DNA from: Plantactinospora mayteni
Lineage (GTDB): Bacteria; Actinomycetota; Actinomycetes; Mycobacteriales; Micromonosporaceae
Reading direction: 5' to 3'
Assembly: GCF_016862935.1 (NCBI RefSeq)
Contig: NZ_BONX01000023.1
Location: 372,001 to 436,000 of the forward strand
DNA: 64,000 bases
The notes below the pieces were generated by a model, which made no database searches, was not told the DNA's origin, and was given only the letters and a program-made list of their open reading frames with translations. Position numbers and translations under genes: made by a program. Of the stretch, positions 48,057 to 57,288 are shown piece by piece (position 1 is the stretch's first letter; each line of letters starts with the position of its first letter).

Positions 48057-48279
48057 CCCCCGAGACACCAGGTTTCCGCCGGTTGTGGCGTCCCCGGTGC
48101 CCGCTCCCCCGGACGTGGCACGTACGCGCTGCTCAGCAGCCGGGCGGCGTACCGTCCGATGTGGCGGCCCGGATTCGGTCCGGGCCGCCACATCCCCCAG
48201 CCGTCCTGCGAGGTCACCTGATGCCTCTTGGCACGCAACATCTCGAGGGGCGACAGCCTGTGCCCTCGGAATCCTCGGG

Positions 48280-48288
48280 TTATCCACA
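48280..48288 (+). promoter_or_regulatory. isolated DnaA-box nonamer TTATCCACA
   Basis: A perfect TTATNCACA match in an intergenic region of a GC-rich genome. It stands alone, so it is not an origin; single boxes can titrate or regulate through DnaA. Chance occurrence cannot be ruled out. Confidence 0.35.
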
Positions 48289-48352
48289 GGCACCCCGCCA
48301 GAATATTGATCATCCCCTATCCTGATCCGCGCTGAGTAGTCATCTCATAACG

Positions 48353-48367
48353 GATCATGTAATGATC
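48353..48367. promoter_or_regulatory. operator-like palindrome GATCAT-GTA-ATGATC
   Basis: A perfect 6-3-6 inverted repeat overlapping the ATG at 48362, 12 bases before the preferred GTG start. The half-site GATCAT also occurs at 48308-48313, 45 bases upstream. It suits a repressor-binding site in the leader. Confidence 0.5.
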
Positions 48368-48379
48368 GCGGGGGACAAA

Positions 48380-49966
48380 GTGCACAATCACCAAGAGGGG
48401 CAGCCAACCGACGCCACAGAACGGTCCTGGTACCGGCCGGATCCGGCAACCCCGCCGCCGGGTCCGCCGCAGCCCCCGGTGCCGCCGATCCGACCCGGCC
48501 GGGCAACGGTGTCATACGCCGCACCGGGGCCGAGGCGACGGCGACTGCCGCGCTGGGCGTGGGCGGGCATCGGTGCGGGCGGTCTCGTCCTGGTCCTGAT
48601 GCTCGCGGTGACCGTGATCGTGGTGCTCCGGAACGACGGGCAGCAGCCGACGGCCGACCCTTCGCGTCCCACCCCGTCCTACGATTCGCCCTACGATCGA
48701 ATGCACCGACGAGTCGGGGAGATGCTCGCCCGGCGGTCCGCCGCGATGCTACGAGGCGACGAGGAAGCCTGGCTCGCGGATCTGGACCAGCGGCGTACCG
48801 CGCTTCGAGAACGCGAACGGATGCGGTTCCGCAACCTGCAACAGCTACGGCCGACGAGATTCGACCTGGCCAGCGGCGGTGCCCTCGACATCAGGTCCGA
48901 CTCGCTGCCGACCAGCAACGCGGCACCGCCGGCCACGGGACGGTTCGCGATCAACGCACTCATGCAGTTCGAGTCCGACGTCCAACCCCACTTCGCGGCC
49001 TACGCCTATCAGGTCGCCGTCAGCGCGGACACCGTACGGATCGTCGAGGTGTTCGCTCCTGGCTTGAAGACTCTCGTCAACAACCCACGGAGGAACGGTC
49101 CGACCGTCCGCGATGCGCCCTGGGACGCCGAGCCGCTGCGGGCGTCCCGGCGCGGCGACGTGGTCGTCTTCGCCTCGCGGAACAGCAGGTGGGATCCGGC
49201 GAGATATGTCGGCATCGCAGTCCGGGCCAGCTCCTTCGTCCGCAAGTTGTGGGGCGACCGACCCGCGCCGAAGGGTTTCGCCGTCCTGATGGCGGACGAC
49301 CGCGAGTTCGACCGATGGTTCGCCTACGGAAGCGAAGAGCCCGACACCGACCACGCCGGGTACGTCAACTGTCCCGACATCGCCGAGCCGAGCGGGCTGC
49401 GGAAGCTGGTCATCCGCCCGAAGGAATCGGTCGCCGGCTGCCGGATCGTGCTCAGGATGTCGACGGTCGACGACGACCACCGCGCCTACACCCTGATGGT
49501 GCACGAGATGGCGCACGCGATCGGCCCGCACCTGCTGCGGAACACCTACCACGGCGACGACGCCGAACGGCTGAACAGCCCTTTCTGGGCCGTGGAGGGC
49601 TTCGCCGAGTGGGCGGAGAACACCGCCGGTGGCGCGGCCGAGACCAGGGCGGGAATGAACGTGGTCAAGCGGAACTGGTCCCGGTACAAGCCGATGAGCG
49701 GCGACCGGGACGTGCCGTTACCGCAGAATCCCCGGTTCTATTCCGCCGACGACACCCGGACCTCGTTCAACTACGAACTGTCGGCGGCGTTCTACCACGC
49801 GGCGGAGCAGGTCGGCGGGCGGCAGCGGGCCGTCGACCTCTACACCGAGTTCAGCCGGCGCCCGCAACTCGTCTCGGACACCCATTTCATCCTCGACGCC
49901 CAACTGGAGAAGGCAGGCGTCGACCCGGACCGGATGTGGGCGGCGCACCGCAACCTGATCCGATGA
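48380..49966 (+). CDS. membrane-anchored HEXXH peptidase-like protein
   Basis: 528 residues. A Pro-rich cytoplasmic N-terminus (to about 55), one transmembrane helix (about 60-84) and a large extracytoplasmic part. The latter holds VHEMAHAIGPH at about 375-385 with a downstream Glu in VEGFAEWAE (about 404-412), the HExxH plus Glu zinc site of gluzincin-type metalloproteases. A middle domain of about 200 residues is unassigned. GTG 48380 is preferred because GGGGG lies 5 bases upstream and the leader palindrome overlaps the in-frame ATG at 48362. Monocistronic. Confidence 0.75.
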   Translation: MHNHQEGQPTDATERSWYRPDPATPPPGPPQPPVPPIRPGRATVSYAAPGPRRRRLPRWAWAGIGAGGLVLVLMLAVTVIVVLRNDGQQPTADPSRPTPSYDSPYDRMHRRVGEMLARRSAAMLRGDEEAWLADLDQRRTALRERERMRFRNLQQLRPTRFDLASGGALDIRSDSLPTSNAAPPATGRFAINALMQFESDVQPHFAAYAYQVAVSADTVRIVEVFAPGLKTLVNNPRRNGPTVRDAPWDAEPLRASRRGDVVVFASRNSRWDPARYVGIAVRASSFVRKLWGDRPAPKGFAVLMADDREFDRWFAYGSEEPDTDHAGYVNCPDIAEPSGLRKLVIRPKESVAGCRIVLRMSTVDDDHRAYTLMVHEMAHAIGPHLLRNTYHGDDAERLNSPFWAVEGFAEWAENTAGGAAETRAGMNVVKRNWSRYKPMSGDRDVPLPQNPRFYSADDTRTSFNYELSAAFYHAAEQVGGRQRAVDLYTEFSRRPQLVSDTHFILDAQLEKAGVDPDRMWAAHRNLIR

Positions 49967-50030
49967 CCGGCTGACAGCACCAGCTCGCGGTCACCGGCCG
50001 GCGGCGTACCCGGGAAAGCCCTCCGCACGG

Positions 50031-50858
50031 TCACGACCCGCGCGCGTACCGCTCGGCGAGGTCGACGGTACGGCGGGCCGATGCCACCATCGCGCGGTCG
50101 GCGAACCGGCCGTCCGGGAGTACCACCGTGCCGGTGTCGCGGGTCTGTGCCTCGGCGACCGCGTCGAGCAGTTCCCGGGCCTGGGACACCTCTTCGGCCG
50201 AGGGCCGGAACGCCGCCACGATCACGGGTAGCTGCCGGGGGTGGATCGCGGTCCGGCCGAGGAAGCCCATTCGGCGGCCGGCCGCGCAGGATTCGGCGAG
50301 CCCGGACAGGTCGGTGACGTTGGGGTAGACCGGCAGCAGCGGCGGGGGCAGGGCGGCGGCGCGGGCGGCGACGACGATCCGGCCGCGTACCCAGGCAAGG
50401 CCCTCCTCGGCGGTCACGCCGAGGTCGGAGCGGAGGTCCGCCTCGCCGAGCCCGATCGAGGCGACCGCCGGATCGGCGCCGGCGATCTCGTACGCCCGCT
50501 CCACCCCGACCGCCGACTCGACCAGTGGATGCAGCGGTACCGGCACCCGTGCGGCGACCGCCCGTACCGACCTCGGGGACTCCACTTTGGGCAGCCGCAG
50601 CCCGGCCAGCCCCGGTGCCCCGGCCAGGGCGTCGAGGTCGGCGGCCACGTCCGGCCCGGTCAGCTCGTTCACCCGGACGAAGACCGGCACCCGACGAGTC
50701 TCCGCGACGAACTCGGCGGCGGCGCCCCGGGCGTACCCCTTGCGGGTCGCCGCCACCGCGTCTTCCAGGTCGAGGATCACCGCGTCCGCGCCGGAGTCGA
50801 CCGCCTTGCCGAACCGGTCCGGCCGGTCACCGGGCACGTAGAGCAGGGTCAGCAGCAT
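50031..50858 (-). CDS. HpcH/HpaI aldolase-citrate lyase family (CitE-like) lyase
   Basis: 275 residues of the CitE/malyl-CoA lyase superfamily: LLYVPGDRPDRFGKAVDSGA, VILDLEDAVA (Mg-binding acids), VFVRVNELTG with the substrate Arg, RLPKVESPRSV and IGLGEADLRSDLGV. It cleaves or forms a malyl- or citramalyl-CoA-like thioester. ATG 50858 shares a base with the CoA-transferase stop (TGATG), so the two are coupled; together they look like a module that activates an acid to its CoA ester and cleaves it. Last gene of the long operon. Confidence 0.87.
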   Translation of the reverse strand: MLLTLLYVPGDRPDRFGKAVDSGADAVILDLEDAVAATRKGYARGAAAEFVAETRRVPVFVRVNELTGPDVAADLDALAGAPGLAGLRLPKVESPRSVRAVAARVPVPLHPLVESAVGVERAYEIAGADPAVASIGLGEADLRSDLGVTAEEGLAWVRGRIVVAARAAALPPPLLPVYPNVTDLSGLAESCAAGRRMGFLGRTAIHPRQLPVIVAAFRPSAEEVSQARELLDAVAEAQTRDTGTVVLPDGRFADRAMVASARRTVDLAERYARGS

Positions 50859-52090
50859 CAGATCGCTCCCGCCGCCCGCAACTCGGCGATCTCCTCCGCG
50901 GTCAAGCCGAGAGCCGTCAGCACCTCGTCGGTGTCCTGGCCGTGTGCCCGGCCGGTGTGCCGGATCTGCCCCGGGGTCGCCGACATCCGGAACGGCACGT
51001 TCTGCATCCGTACCGGCCCGAGGTCGGGATCCGGCACCGAGACCGCCGTGCCGAGCGCGGTGTACTGGGGGTCGGCCAGGATGTCGCGTACGTCGTAGAT
51101 CGGCGCGACCGCCGCCTGCGCCTCCTCGAACGCGGCCACCACCTCGTCGGAGTCCCGAGCCGCCACCCAGGCGCCGACGGCGGCGTCCAGTACGTCCGCG
51201 TGCGCGGCCCGACCGCTGCCGGTGCCGAACCACGGCTCGTCGATCAGTTCGGGGCGGCCGACCAGCCGCAGCACCCGTTCGGCGATGCTCTGCGCACTGG
51301 TCGAGACCGCCACCCAGCGCCCGTCCGCACACCGGTACGTGTTCCGGGGCGCGTTGTTGTTCGACCGGTTGCCGAGCCGGGGCTGGACATAGCCGAGCTG
51401 GTCGTACCAGGTGATCTGCGGGCCGAGCATCGCCATGATCGGCTCGATGATCGCCAGGTCGACCACCTGCCCGGTGCCGGTGACGTCCCGGGCCCGCAGC
51501 GCCAGCATCACCGCATAGGCGGTGGCGAGCGCGGTCACCGAGTCGGCCAGCCCGAACGGCGGCAGCGTCGGCGGGCCGTCCGGCTCACCGGTCGCGGCGG
51601 CGAATCCACTCATCGCCTCGGCGAGGGTGCCGAACCCGGGCCGCCGGGCGTACGGGCCGAGCTGGCCGAAGCCGCTGATCCGGGCGATCACCAGCCGGGG
51701 GTTGACCTCGTGCAGCTCGGCCGGCCCGATCCCCCAGCGCTCCAGGGTGCCGGGTCGGAAGTTCTCCACCAGTACGTCGGCGTCGGCGACCAGCCGGCGC
51801 AGCAGGTCGGCGCCGGCCGGGTCGGAGAGGTTGGCGGTGACGGTCCGCTTGTTGCGGCCGAGCACCTTCCACCAGAGCCCGACCCCGTCCTTCGCCGGCC
51901 CGTGTCCTCGGGACGGGTCCGGCTTGGCCGGATGCTCCACCTTGACCACCTCGGCCCCGAAGTCGCCGAGGAACGCGGTGGCGAGCGGGCCGGCGAACAG
52001 CGTCGCCAGCTCCACCACCTTCACTCCGGCCAACGCGGCCGGAGCAGAACCCTCGCTCAGCGCGGCCGGAGCAGAATCGGAGGTCGTCAC
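50858..52090 (-). CDS. CaiB/BaiF-type CoA-transferase
   Basis: 410 residues of the class III CoA-transferase family: VKVVELATLFAGPLATAFLG, DFGAEVVKVEHPAKPDPSRG, the catalytic Asp region FRPGTLERWGIGPAEL and LVIARISGFGQLGPYARRPG with DGRWVAVSTSA. It moves CoA between carboxylic acids. GTG 52090 follows AGGAGG and overlaps the esterase stop (GTGA). Its product may feed the CitE-like lyase downstream. Substrate unknown. Confidence 0.9.
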   Translation of the reverse strand: MTTSDSAPAALSEGSAPAALAGVKVVELATLFAGPLATAFLGDFGAEVVKVEHPAKPDPSRGHGPAKDGVGLWWKVLGRNKRTVTANLSDPAGADLLRRLVADADVLVENFRPGTLERWGIGPAELHEVNPRLVIARISGFGQLGPYARRPGFGTLAEAMSGFAAATGEPDGPPTLPPFGLADSVTALATAYAVMLALRARDVTGTGQVVDLAIIEPIMAMLGPQITWYDQLGYVQPRLGNRSNNNAPRNTYRCADGRWVAVSTSAQSIAERVLRLVGRPELIDEPWFGTGSGRAAHADVLDAAVGAWVAARDSDEVVAAFEEAQAAVAPIYDVRDILADPQYTALGTAVSVPDPDLGPVRMQNVPFRMSATPGQIRHTGRAHGQDTDEVLTALGLTAEEIAELRAAGAI

Positions 52091-54258
52091 GGCAGTCCTC
52101 CTGTCGGGTCGACCGACGCCACGAAGACGTCGCCGTTGCCGAGCGCGCCGCCGCCGGCCGGACTGCCGATGGTCAAGCCGCTGACCAGCAGTTTCCCGTC
52201 CTCGGCCCGGGTAGCGTAGACGTTCTCCTCGCCGAAGGCGTCCACCGCGTCGTCCCGGGCGGTGCCGTACTGCGCCGCCAACACCTGCTTGCCGCGCCGG
52301 TCCAGCCGCAGGGTCAGCACGTCTGCCGCGCCGGCCGGTACGCCCAGGGCGCTGCCGGTGAATCCGACCACCGCCACCTCGCCGCCGGGCAGCGCCAGCA
52401 CCTCGGCGCCGGCGTCATCGCCCGCCCCGCCGCTGACGGTCCGCCACCGCTGCCGGCCGGTTCCGTCGTACGCCACGGTCAGCGCGTCGGTGCCGCCGGC
52501 CGTGGCGTCCCCGCCGGTACTGCCGGTGGCGACCACGGTGCCGGCGGTGGTGATGGCGAGGCCGGTCAGCAGGTCGTCGCCGGCGCCGCCCTCGGCTGCG
52601 GTCCACTGCCGGGTGCCGTCCGGGGTGAACCGGGCCAGCCAGCCGTCGACGCCACCCAGGTGTGTGCTGCCGGGCATCCCGGCCGAGGTACTGCCGGCGA
52701 GGTAGACGCCCGAGGCGTCGGCCGCGACCGCGTACGCCTTGTCCTCGCCGGGACCGCCGAACTGGCGACTCCAGCCGACCTGGCCGTCCGGGCCGATCCG
52801 GACCAGGATCGCGTCCTTGTCCCCGGCGCTGGTGCCGGCGTACGCCCCGCTGGTGTAGCCGGCGACATACGCGCCGCCGTCCGGGGCGGGTGCGATGGCG
52901 TAGAACCGGTCCGCCTTGCTCGGGTCGCCGAGCTGGGTCAGCCAGGCCCGCTCCCCGGTGCCGGTCAGCTTCGCCACGAACCCGTCGTCGGCCGGGCTGC
53001 CCGGGTGCGCCCCGTCCAGGTCGCCCCGGGTGTAGCCGGCGGCCAGCACCCCACCGTCGGCGACCGGTACGACACCGTAGAGCCGCTCGTTCGCCGGGGT
53101 GCCGAACTGTACCGTCCACTGTGGCGTACGCAGGTCCGGGCCGAGCCGGGTGAGTACGGCGTCGAGCCCGCCCGCGTACGGCTGGCCGGCGACCGGGCCG
53201 GAGGCGGCGTACCCGATGGTGGCGCCGCCGTCCGGGTCCGCCGCGATGCCACCGGCCCAGTCGGTCCCGGCGGTTCCGTGCAGCGGTCGGGGCAGCCCGG
53301 CCGGCGGGGTGACACTCAGCGTCGGGGCGAGCTGTCGCATGCCGTCCACGAAGGATGGTCGCCAGACGTCCCAGTCGTGGCCGCCGTCCACCACCCGGAA
53401 CTGCGCCGAGACCGCCTCGGAGCGCCGGACGGTGTTGTAGAGCGTGGCGGCCTCGTAGTCGAGGTCGTGTGCCGCGTCCGCCGGATCCGGGTTCGCCCAC
53501 TCGTCGTCGCCGACCGCCACGAACAGCCGGACCGGCAGCTCGGGGTCGAGGGCCGGCAGCAGGGCCGGATAGTTCAGCCGGCCGTAGACGTCGGCGGAGA
53601 ACCGTTCGTCGCCGGCGCCGAAGCCGCCGTACTCCCGGGCCGACGAGTCGGCCGGCGGCAGCGGGCGGTAGACCGCCGGGCTGAGTACCAGCGCGTTGGC
53701 GAAGAGGTCCTGGTGGGCCAGCGCGTAGCGGAGCGCGCCGGCCCCGCCCATCGAATAGCCGCCGACCAACCGGGCGCCCCGATGCGCCGCCGTCCGGTAG
53801 GTCGCGTCCACATAGGAGACCAGGTCGCGGGTGAGCGCCGTCTCGACCGGCCGGCCCGGGTCGTCCGCCCCGGTGTAGCCGGAGTCGACGTACCAGCTTC
53901 CCCGGCCGCTCCACGGCGCGTCCGGGAGTACCGCGATCACCGGCGGCACCTCGCCGTCGGCGATCATCCGGTCCAGGTCGGCCTTGACCCGGGTCCACGC
54001 CGACATCGTGTCGCCGCGCCCGTGCAGCAGGTAGAGCACCGGATAGCGGACGGTGGCGTTGCGCCGGTCGGCGTAGCCGTACGGCAGGTAGACGGTGTAG
54101 TCGATCGGCGAGCCGAGCGCCGCCGACGGCGCGCTCGCCGTGCTCAGGGTGCCGGCCCGGTCCCGGCCCGCCACGGCCCCGCCGGGTACCGCGCCGACCA
54201 GGCCGACCGAGAGCAGCAGTACCCCGGCCGCACCGCCGAGCCGCCAGAATCTCCTCAT
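52087..54258 (-). CDS. secreted esterase (antigen-85/XynZ type) with beta-propeller repeats
   Basis: 723 residues. Sec signal peptide (MRRFWRL, hydrophobic core, AVAG). Residues 50-310 are an esterase-D/antigen-85-like domain with Ser169 in GGYSMGGAG and His294 in DGGHDWDVW. Residues 330-720 carry repeated YxAGYT-SG / AVAADASGVYLAGST pieces (SBBP-type repeats) that should form a beta-propeller. It probably removes acyl groups from a polymeric or glycosidic substrate outside the cell. ATG 54258 follows GGAGGAAGG. Its stop overlaps the CoA-transferase start. Confidence 0.86.
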   Translation of the reverse strand: MRRFWRLGGAAGVLLLSVGLVGAVPGGAVAGRDRAGTLSTASAPSAALGSPIDYTVYLPYGYADRRNATVRYPVLYLLHGRGDTMSAWTRVKADLDRMIADGEVPPVIAVLPDAPWSGRGSWYVDSGYTGADDPGRPVETALTRDLVSYVDATYRTAAHRGARLVGGYSMGGAGALRYALAHQDLFANALVLSPAVYRPLPPADSSAREYGGFGAGDERFSADVYGRLNYPALLPALDPELPVRLFVAVGDDEWANPDPADAAHDLDYEAATLYNTVRRSEAVSAQFRVVDGGHDWDVWRPSFVDGMRQLAPTLSVTPPAGLPRPLHGTAGTDWAGGIAADPDGGATIGYAASGPVAGQPYAGGLDAVLTRLGPDLRTPQWTVQFGTPANERLYGVVPVADGGVLAAGYTRGDLDGAHPGSPADDGFVAKLTGTGERAWLTQLGDPSKADRFYAIAPAPDGGAYVAGYTSGAYAGTSAGDKDAILVRIGPDGQVGWSRQFGGPGEDKAYAVAADASGVYLAGSTSAGMPGSTHLGGVDGWLARFTPDGTRQWTAAEGGAGDDLLTGLAITTAGTVVATGSTGGDATAGGTDALTVAYDGTGRQRWRTVSGGAGDDAGAEVLALPGGEVAVVGFTGSALGVPAGAADVLTLRLDRRGKQVLAAQYGTARDDAVDAFGEENVYATRAEDGKLLVSGLTIGSPAGGGALGNGDVFVASVDPTGGLP

Positions 54259-54288
54259 CGAGTTCCTTCCTCCCAGGTGCACTACGGG

Positions 54289-56241
54289 CTACAGGTCGAC
54301 CGCGCAGCGGAAGCCGATCGACTCCGAGCGGGTCAGTCCGGCGCCGAGGGTCAACAGCTTCACCGAGACCTCCGGCGGCTGCGGGCCGCCGTCGAGATAC
54401 CAGTCCGAGCCGTCGGCCCGGTACGCCGCGCCGCCCTTGAGGATCACGAACCGGGTACGCCCGTCGGTGTGCTCGCTCTCGGTCAGGTTCCAGTTCAGTA
54501 GCTCGGCCCGGCGCAACAGTCCCAGTTCGGCGGCGACCTGCCACTCGTCCTCGGTCGGCAGCCGCAATCCGGCCCAGGCCGCGTACGCCCGGGCGTCGGC
54601 CAGCTCGACGTGGGTGGCCGGCGCCTCGGCCGGGCCCGACATTCCGCCGTCCGCCCACGGCCAGCGCTCCGGCCGGATCGGGCGGTAGCCGGTGGCCCGG
54701 ACGAACTCGGCGTACTCGGCGACGCTCACCTCGCGCTCGGCGATGCCGAACCGTCCGAGGTGGACGGTCCGGTGCAGGGTCACCGGCTGGTGCAACCGGG
54801 GCGGCAGCGGCTTCCACTCGTCGACGTACGGCGCCTCGCCGTAGAGCCCGGTCTCGCGCTGCCGGTGTCGGACCAGCAGCTCCCGCCGCCCGCCGTCGAC
54901 CGCCCGCATGCCCGCCGGAAGGTGACCGGAGCGCACCACCGGCGCCGGGCGGCGGACCGCCGAGCGGGCCGGGAAGTTCGGGTCACCGTCGGCGGGGGCG
55001 TACCGGGGCAGGGTCAGCTCCTCGGCCGTGGCGAGCACGGCGGCGATCCCACCGGCGGGCAGTGCCCCGCCGATCGCCACCCGACCGGGGCCGGCCGGGG
55101 TGGCGGTCAGCTCGGTGCCGGTGGTCAGCTCGTACCAGTGCTGGCCGGGGTGCTCCTCGGTGACCAGCCACGGCCCGTCGTACGCCCCGCCCCGGTTGAC
55201 GACCGTCCACAACGGAGTCTTGTCGTGCTGCCAGCGCGAGGCGTACACCTCGGTCCCGGCCACGTGGTCGGCGAGCGGGGTCCAGTCCTCGGCGCGCAGC
55301 CAGGCCGGATGGCTCCGCTGCACCCGGCGCATCGCCGCCAGTACCGCCCGGTCCCGCTCGTTCCAGCCGACCCAGACCCCGAAGACGCTCTCCCAGACCA
55401 GCACCCCGACCCCGTTCAGCCAGGCCGAGTGCAGCTCGTCGAGGTGGCTGCGGTGCCAGCGCCGGGTGTGGTGCAACACGTGCCGCCGCTCGAACCACTT
55501 GGCCCGGAGCACCCCCGGCACCGGCGAGTCGGCGAACCACTGCGCCCAGGACATCGCGTGGTCGGCGATCCGGGCCAACGGCACCCGGGACTCCCCCTCC
55601 AGCACGATGCCCGGCCGGGCCGCGTCCAGGGTCTTCCGCAGTTCGCCCGCGCCCTCCTTGAGGGTGTCCAGGAACACCCCGTCCACACCGAGCCAGCCGA
55701 CGAGCGCGGCCACCTCGTCCGCGTCGGGGCGCTGGGCCCGGCGGGTACCGACGTCCCACGGGTTGTAGTCGATGAACACCCGTACGCCACGCGCCTGGAA
55801 CGTCCGCACCACCTCGGGCAGCTCCGGTACCTGCCGGTAGTAGTCGAACTGGTTGCGATCGTCCAACCCGATCACCGGGTACGCGTGCCAGAGCACCACC
55901 CCGTCGAAGCCGCCGAAGTCGCGTTCCGCCGCGTCCAGGAAGGCGTCGACGGTGAAGACGCCCCGTTCGGCGTCGTAGAGCGACTCGTCCCAGAGCCAGG
56001 CCAGGCAGACGGTGAAGCAGTCCCCGGCGATCTCGGCGTAGTGGCTGCCGTCGTAGCCGAGCCGGGCCCGCGCCTCGATCCGCCAGCGGGTCAGCCGGTC
56101 CCGCCAGGCCGGCCAGTCCGCCGGGTCGTCCGGGGCGGCGAAGATCTTCGCCTCGTCCAGCTCCGACAGGTCGGCACCGGCCGTCAGCGGCACGGCCGTG
56201 GGCAGGTCGATCGGCCTCGGGACGTAGGGGTTGAACGTCAT
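54289..56241 (-). CDS. TIM-barrel-like protein with C-terminal SUMF1-fold domain
   Basis: 650 residues. The N-terminal 400 look like a glycoside-hydrolase-type TIM barrel: GFDGVVLWHAYPVIGLDDRNQF, RVFIDYNPWDVGTRR, GVDGVFLDTLKEGAGELRK and IVLEGESRV, with acids that could be catalytic. The last 180 residues match the SUMF1/FGE fold (VSVAEYAEFVRATGYRPI, GLRLPTEDEWQVAAELGLLR, final SIGFRCAVDL). The CxxxxC catalytic pair of true formylglycine-generating enzymes is missing, so it is probably a non-FGE member. Stop of the ribokinase gene overlaps its ATG 56241 (ATGA). Substrate unknown. Confidence 0.75.
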   Translation of the reverse strand: MTFNPYVPRPIDLPTAVPLTAGADLSELDEAKIFAAPDDPADWPAWRDRLTRWRIEARARLGYDGSHYAEIAGDCFTVCLAWLWDESLYDAERGVFTVDAFLDAAERDFGGFDGVVLWHAYPVIGLDDRNQFDYYRQVPELPEVVRTFQARGVRVFIDYNPWDVGTRRAQRPDADEVAALVGWLGVDGVFLDTLKEGAGELRKTLDAARPGIVLEGESRVPLARIADHAMSWAQWFADSPVPGVLRAKWFERRHVLHHTRRWHRSHLDELHSAWLNGVGVLVWESVFGVWVGWNERDRAVLAAMRRVQRSHPAWLRAEDWTPLADHVAGTEVYASRWQHDKTPLWTVVNRGGAYDGPWLVTEEHPGQHWYELTTGTELTATPAGPGRVAIGGALPAGGIAAVLATAEELTLPRYAPADGDPNFPARSAVRRPAPVVRSGHLPAGMRAVDGGRRELLVRHRQRETGLYGEAPYVDEWKPLPPRLHQPVTLHRTVHLGRFGIAEREVSVAEYAEFVRATGYRPIRPERWPWADGGMSGPAEAPATHVELADARAYAAWAGLRLPTEDEWQVAAELGLLRRAELLNWNLTESEHTDGRTRFVILKGGAAYRADGSDWYLDGGPQPPEVSVKLLTLGAGLTRSESIGFRCAVDL

Positions 56242-57230
56242 GCCGGCTCCGGGTAGCTCTGTGCGTAGAGGGCGTCGATCTCGTCCCGGGTGGGCAGCGC
56301 GGTGGAGGCGCCGGGGCGTTGCGCACAGGCGGCGCCCGCCGCGCAGGCCCAGCGCAGCGCCGCCGTCACCGCCGCCGGCTCGACCGGCCCGCGCCGCTCC
56401 GCCCAGGCCACCGCCAGCGCGCCGGTGAACGCGTCCCCGGCAGCGGTGGTGTCCACCGCGTCGACCGTCGGCGCCTCGACCGTCAGCCGCAGGCCGAACC
56501 GGTCGGCGTAACACGCGCCCCGGGCGCCCAGGGTCAGCACCACCCGGGGGACCAGGCGCAGCAGGGCGTCCAGCAGGGCGTCGAGCCCGGTCTCGGCGGC
56601 GAGACCGGCCACCATCGCCGCCTCGACCTGGTTGACCACCAGCACGTCCACCGCGTCGAGCAGCTCCGCCGGCAACTGCCGGGCCGGCGCGGCGTTCAAC
56701 ACCACCGTGGTACCGGCGTTCCGGCCCCATCCGGCGGCCTGGGTCACCGCCGGCAGCGGCACCTCCAGCTGGCACAGCAGCACGTCCGCTGCCGCCACGG
56801 CGGCCCGGTCGTCCGCGTCCAGGCTGGTCAGCTCGGCGTTGGCGCCCGGCGCCACCACGATCAGGTTCTCGGCGTCGGCGTCCACCGCGATCAGCGCCAC
56901 CCCGGACGGACCCGGCACGGTACGCAGCCGTCGCAGCTCCACCCCCGCCTCCGCCAGGTTGGCCCGGAGCTGGTCGGCGAAGCCGTCCTGCCCGACGGCG
57001 CCGACGAAGTCGCACCTGGCCCCGGCCCTGGCCGCCGCCACCGCCTGGTTGGCGCCCTTGCCGCCGGGAATGGTCCGCAGCGCGTCGCCGAGCACCGTCT
57101 CGCCGGGCCGGGGCAGCGTCGGCGTCGACACCACCAGGTCCAGGTTGGCGCTGCCGACCACCACCACCCGGACCTCGCCGGACCCGCCCGGGCCGGCGGT
57201 GGGTTCGGCCTTCGGCTCCTCGCCTGTCAT
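56238..57230 (-). CDS. PfkB-family sugar kinase, ribokinase type
   Basis: 330 residues: VVVVGSANLDLVV and [20 protein letters not shown] (substrate-binding GGKGAN), VVAPGANAELT, VVLTLGARGA and the catalytic DTTAAGDAFTGALA. The GGKGAN and AAGD motifs fit ribokinase or a purine-ribose kinase more than fructokinase. It would phosphorylate the pentose released by the neighbouring ADP-ribosylglycohydrolase-type enzymes. ATG 57230, 58 bases after the first of these. Confidence 0.92.
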   Translation of the reverse strand: MTGEEPKAEPTAGPGGSGEVRVVVVGSANLDLVVSTPTLPRPGETVLGDALRTIPGGKGANQAVAAARAGARCDFVGAVGQDGFADQLRANLAEAGVELRRLRTVPGPSGVALIAVDADAENLIVVAPGANAELTSLDADDRAAVAAADVLLCQLEVPLPAVTQAAGWGRNAGTTVVLNAAPARQLPAELLDAVDVLVVNQVEAAMVAGLAAETGLDALLDALLRLVPRVVLTLGARGACYADRFGLRLTVEAPTVDAVDTTAAGDAFTGALAVAWAERRGPVEPAAVTAALRWACAAGAACAQRPGASTALPTRDEIDALYAQSYPEPA

Positions 57231-57288
57231 GCCGACGCACCTTCCGCTCGCGGCTGCGAGGCCCGCAGCACCGGCCCACTCCGCGCGC

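Larger units (their letters stand above)
48057..48379. other. 323-base gene-free stretch, AT-richer than its surroundings
   Basis: No gene is seen. The last 120 bases are AT-richer than the rest of the window and contain one perfect DnaA-box nonamer, a repeated GATCAT half-site and a 6-3-6 palindrome just upstream of the peptidase-like gene. It is likely to hold that gene's promoter and operator. Confidence 0.55.

Noticed and set aside
48280-48288. Replication origin at the DnaA box
   Set aside because: There is a single box, no AT-rich unwinding element and no dnaA or dnaN gene nearby.
54289-56241. Formylglycine-generating enzyme for a sulfatase
   Set aside because: The C-terminal domain lacks the catalytic CxxxxC pair and no sulfatase gene is adjacent.
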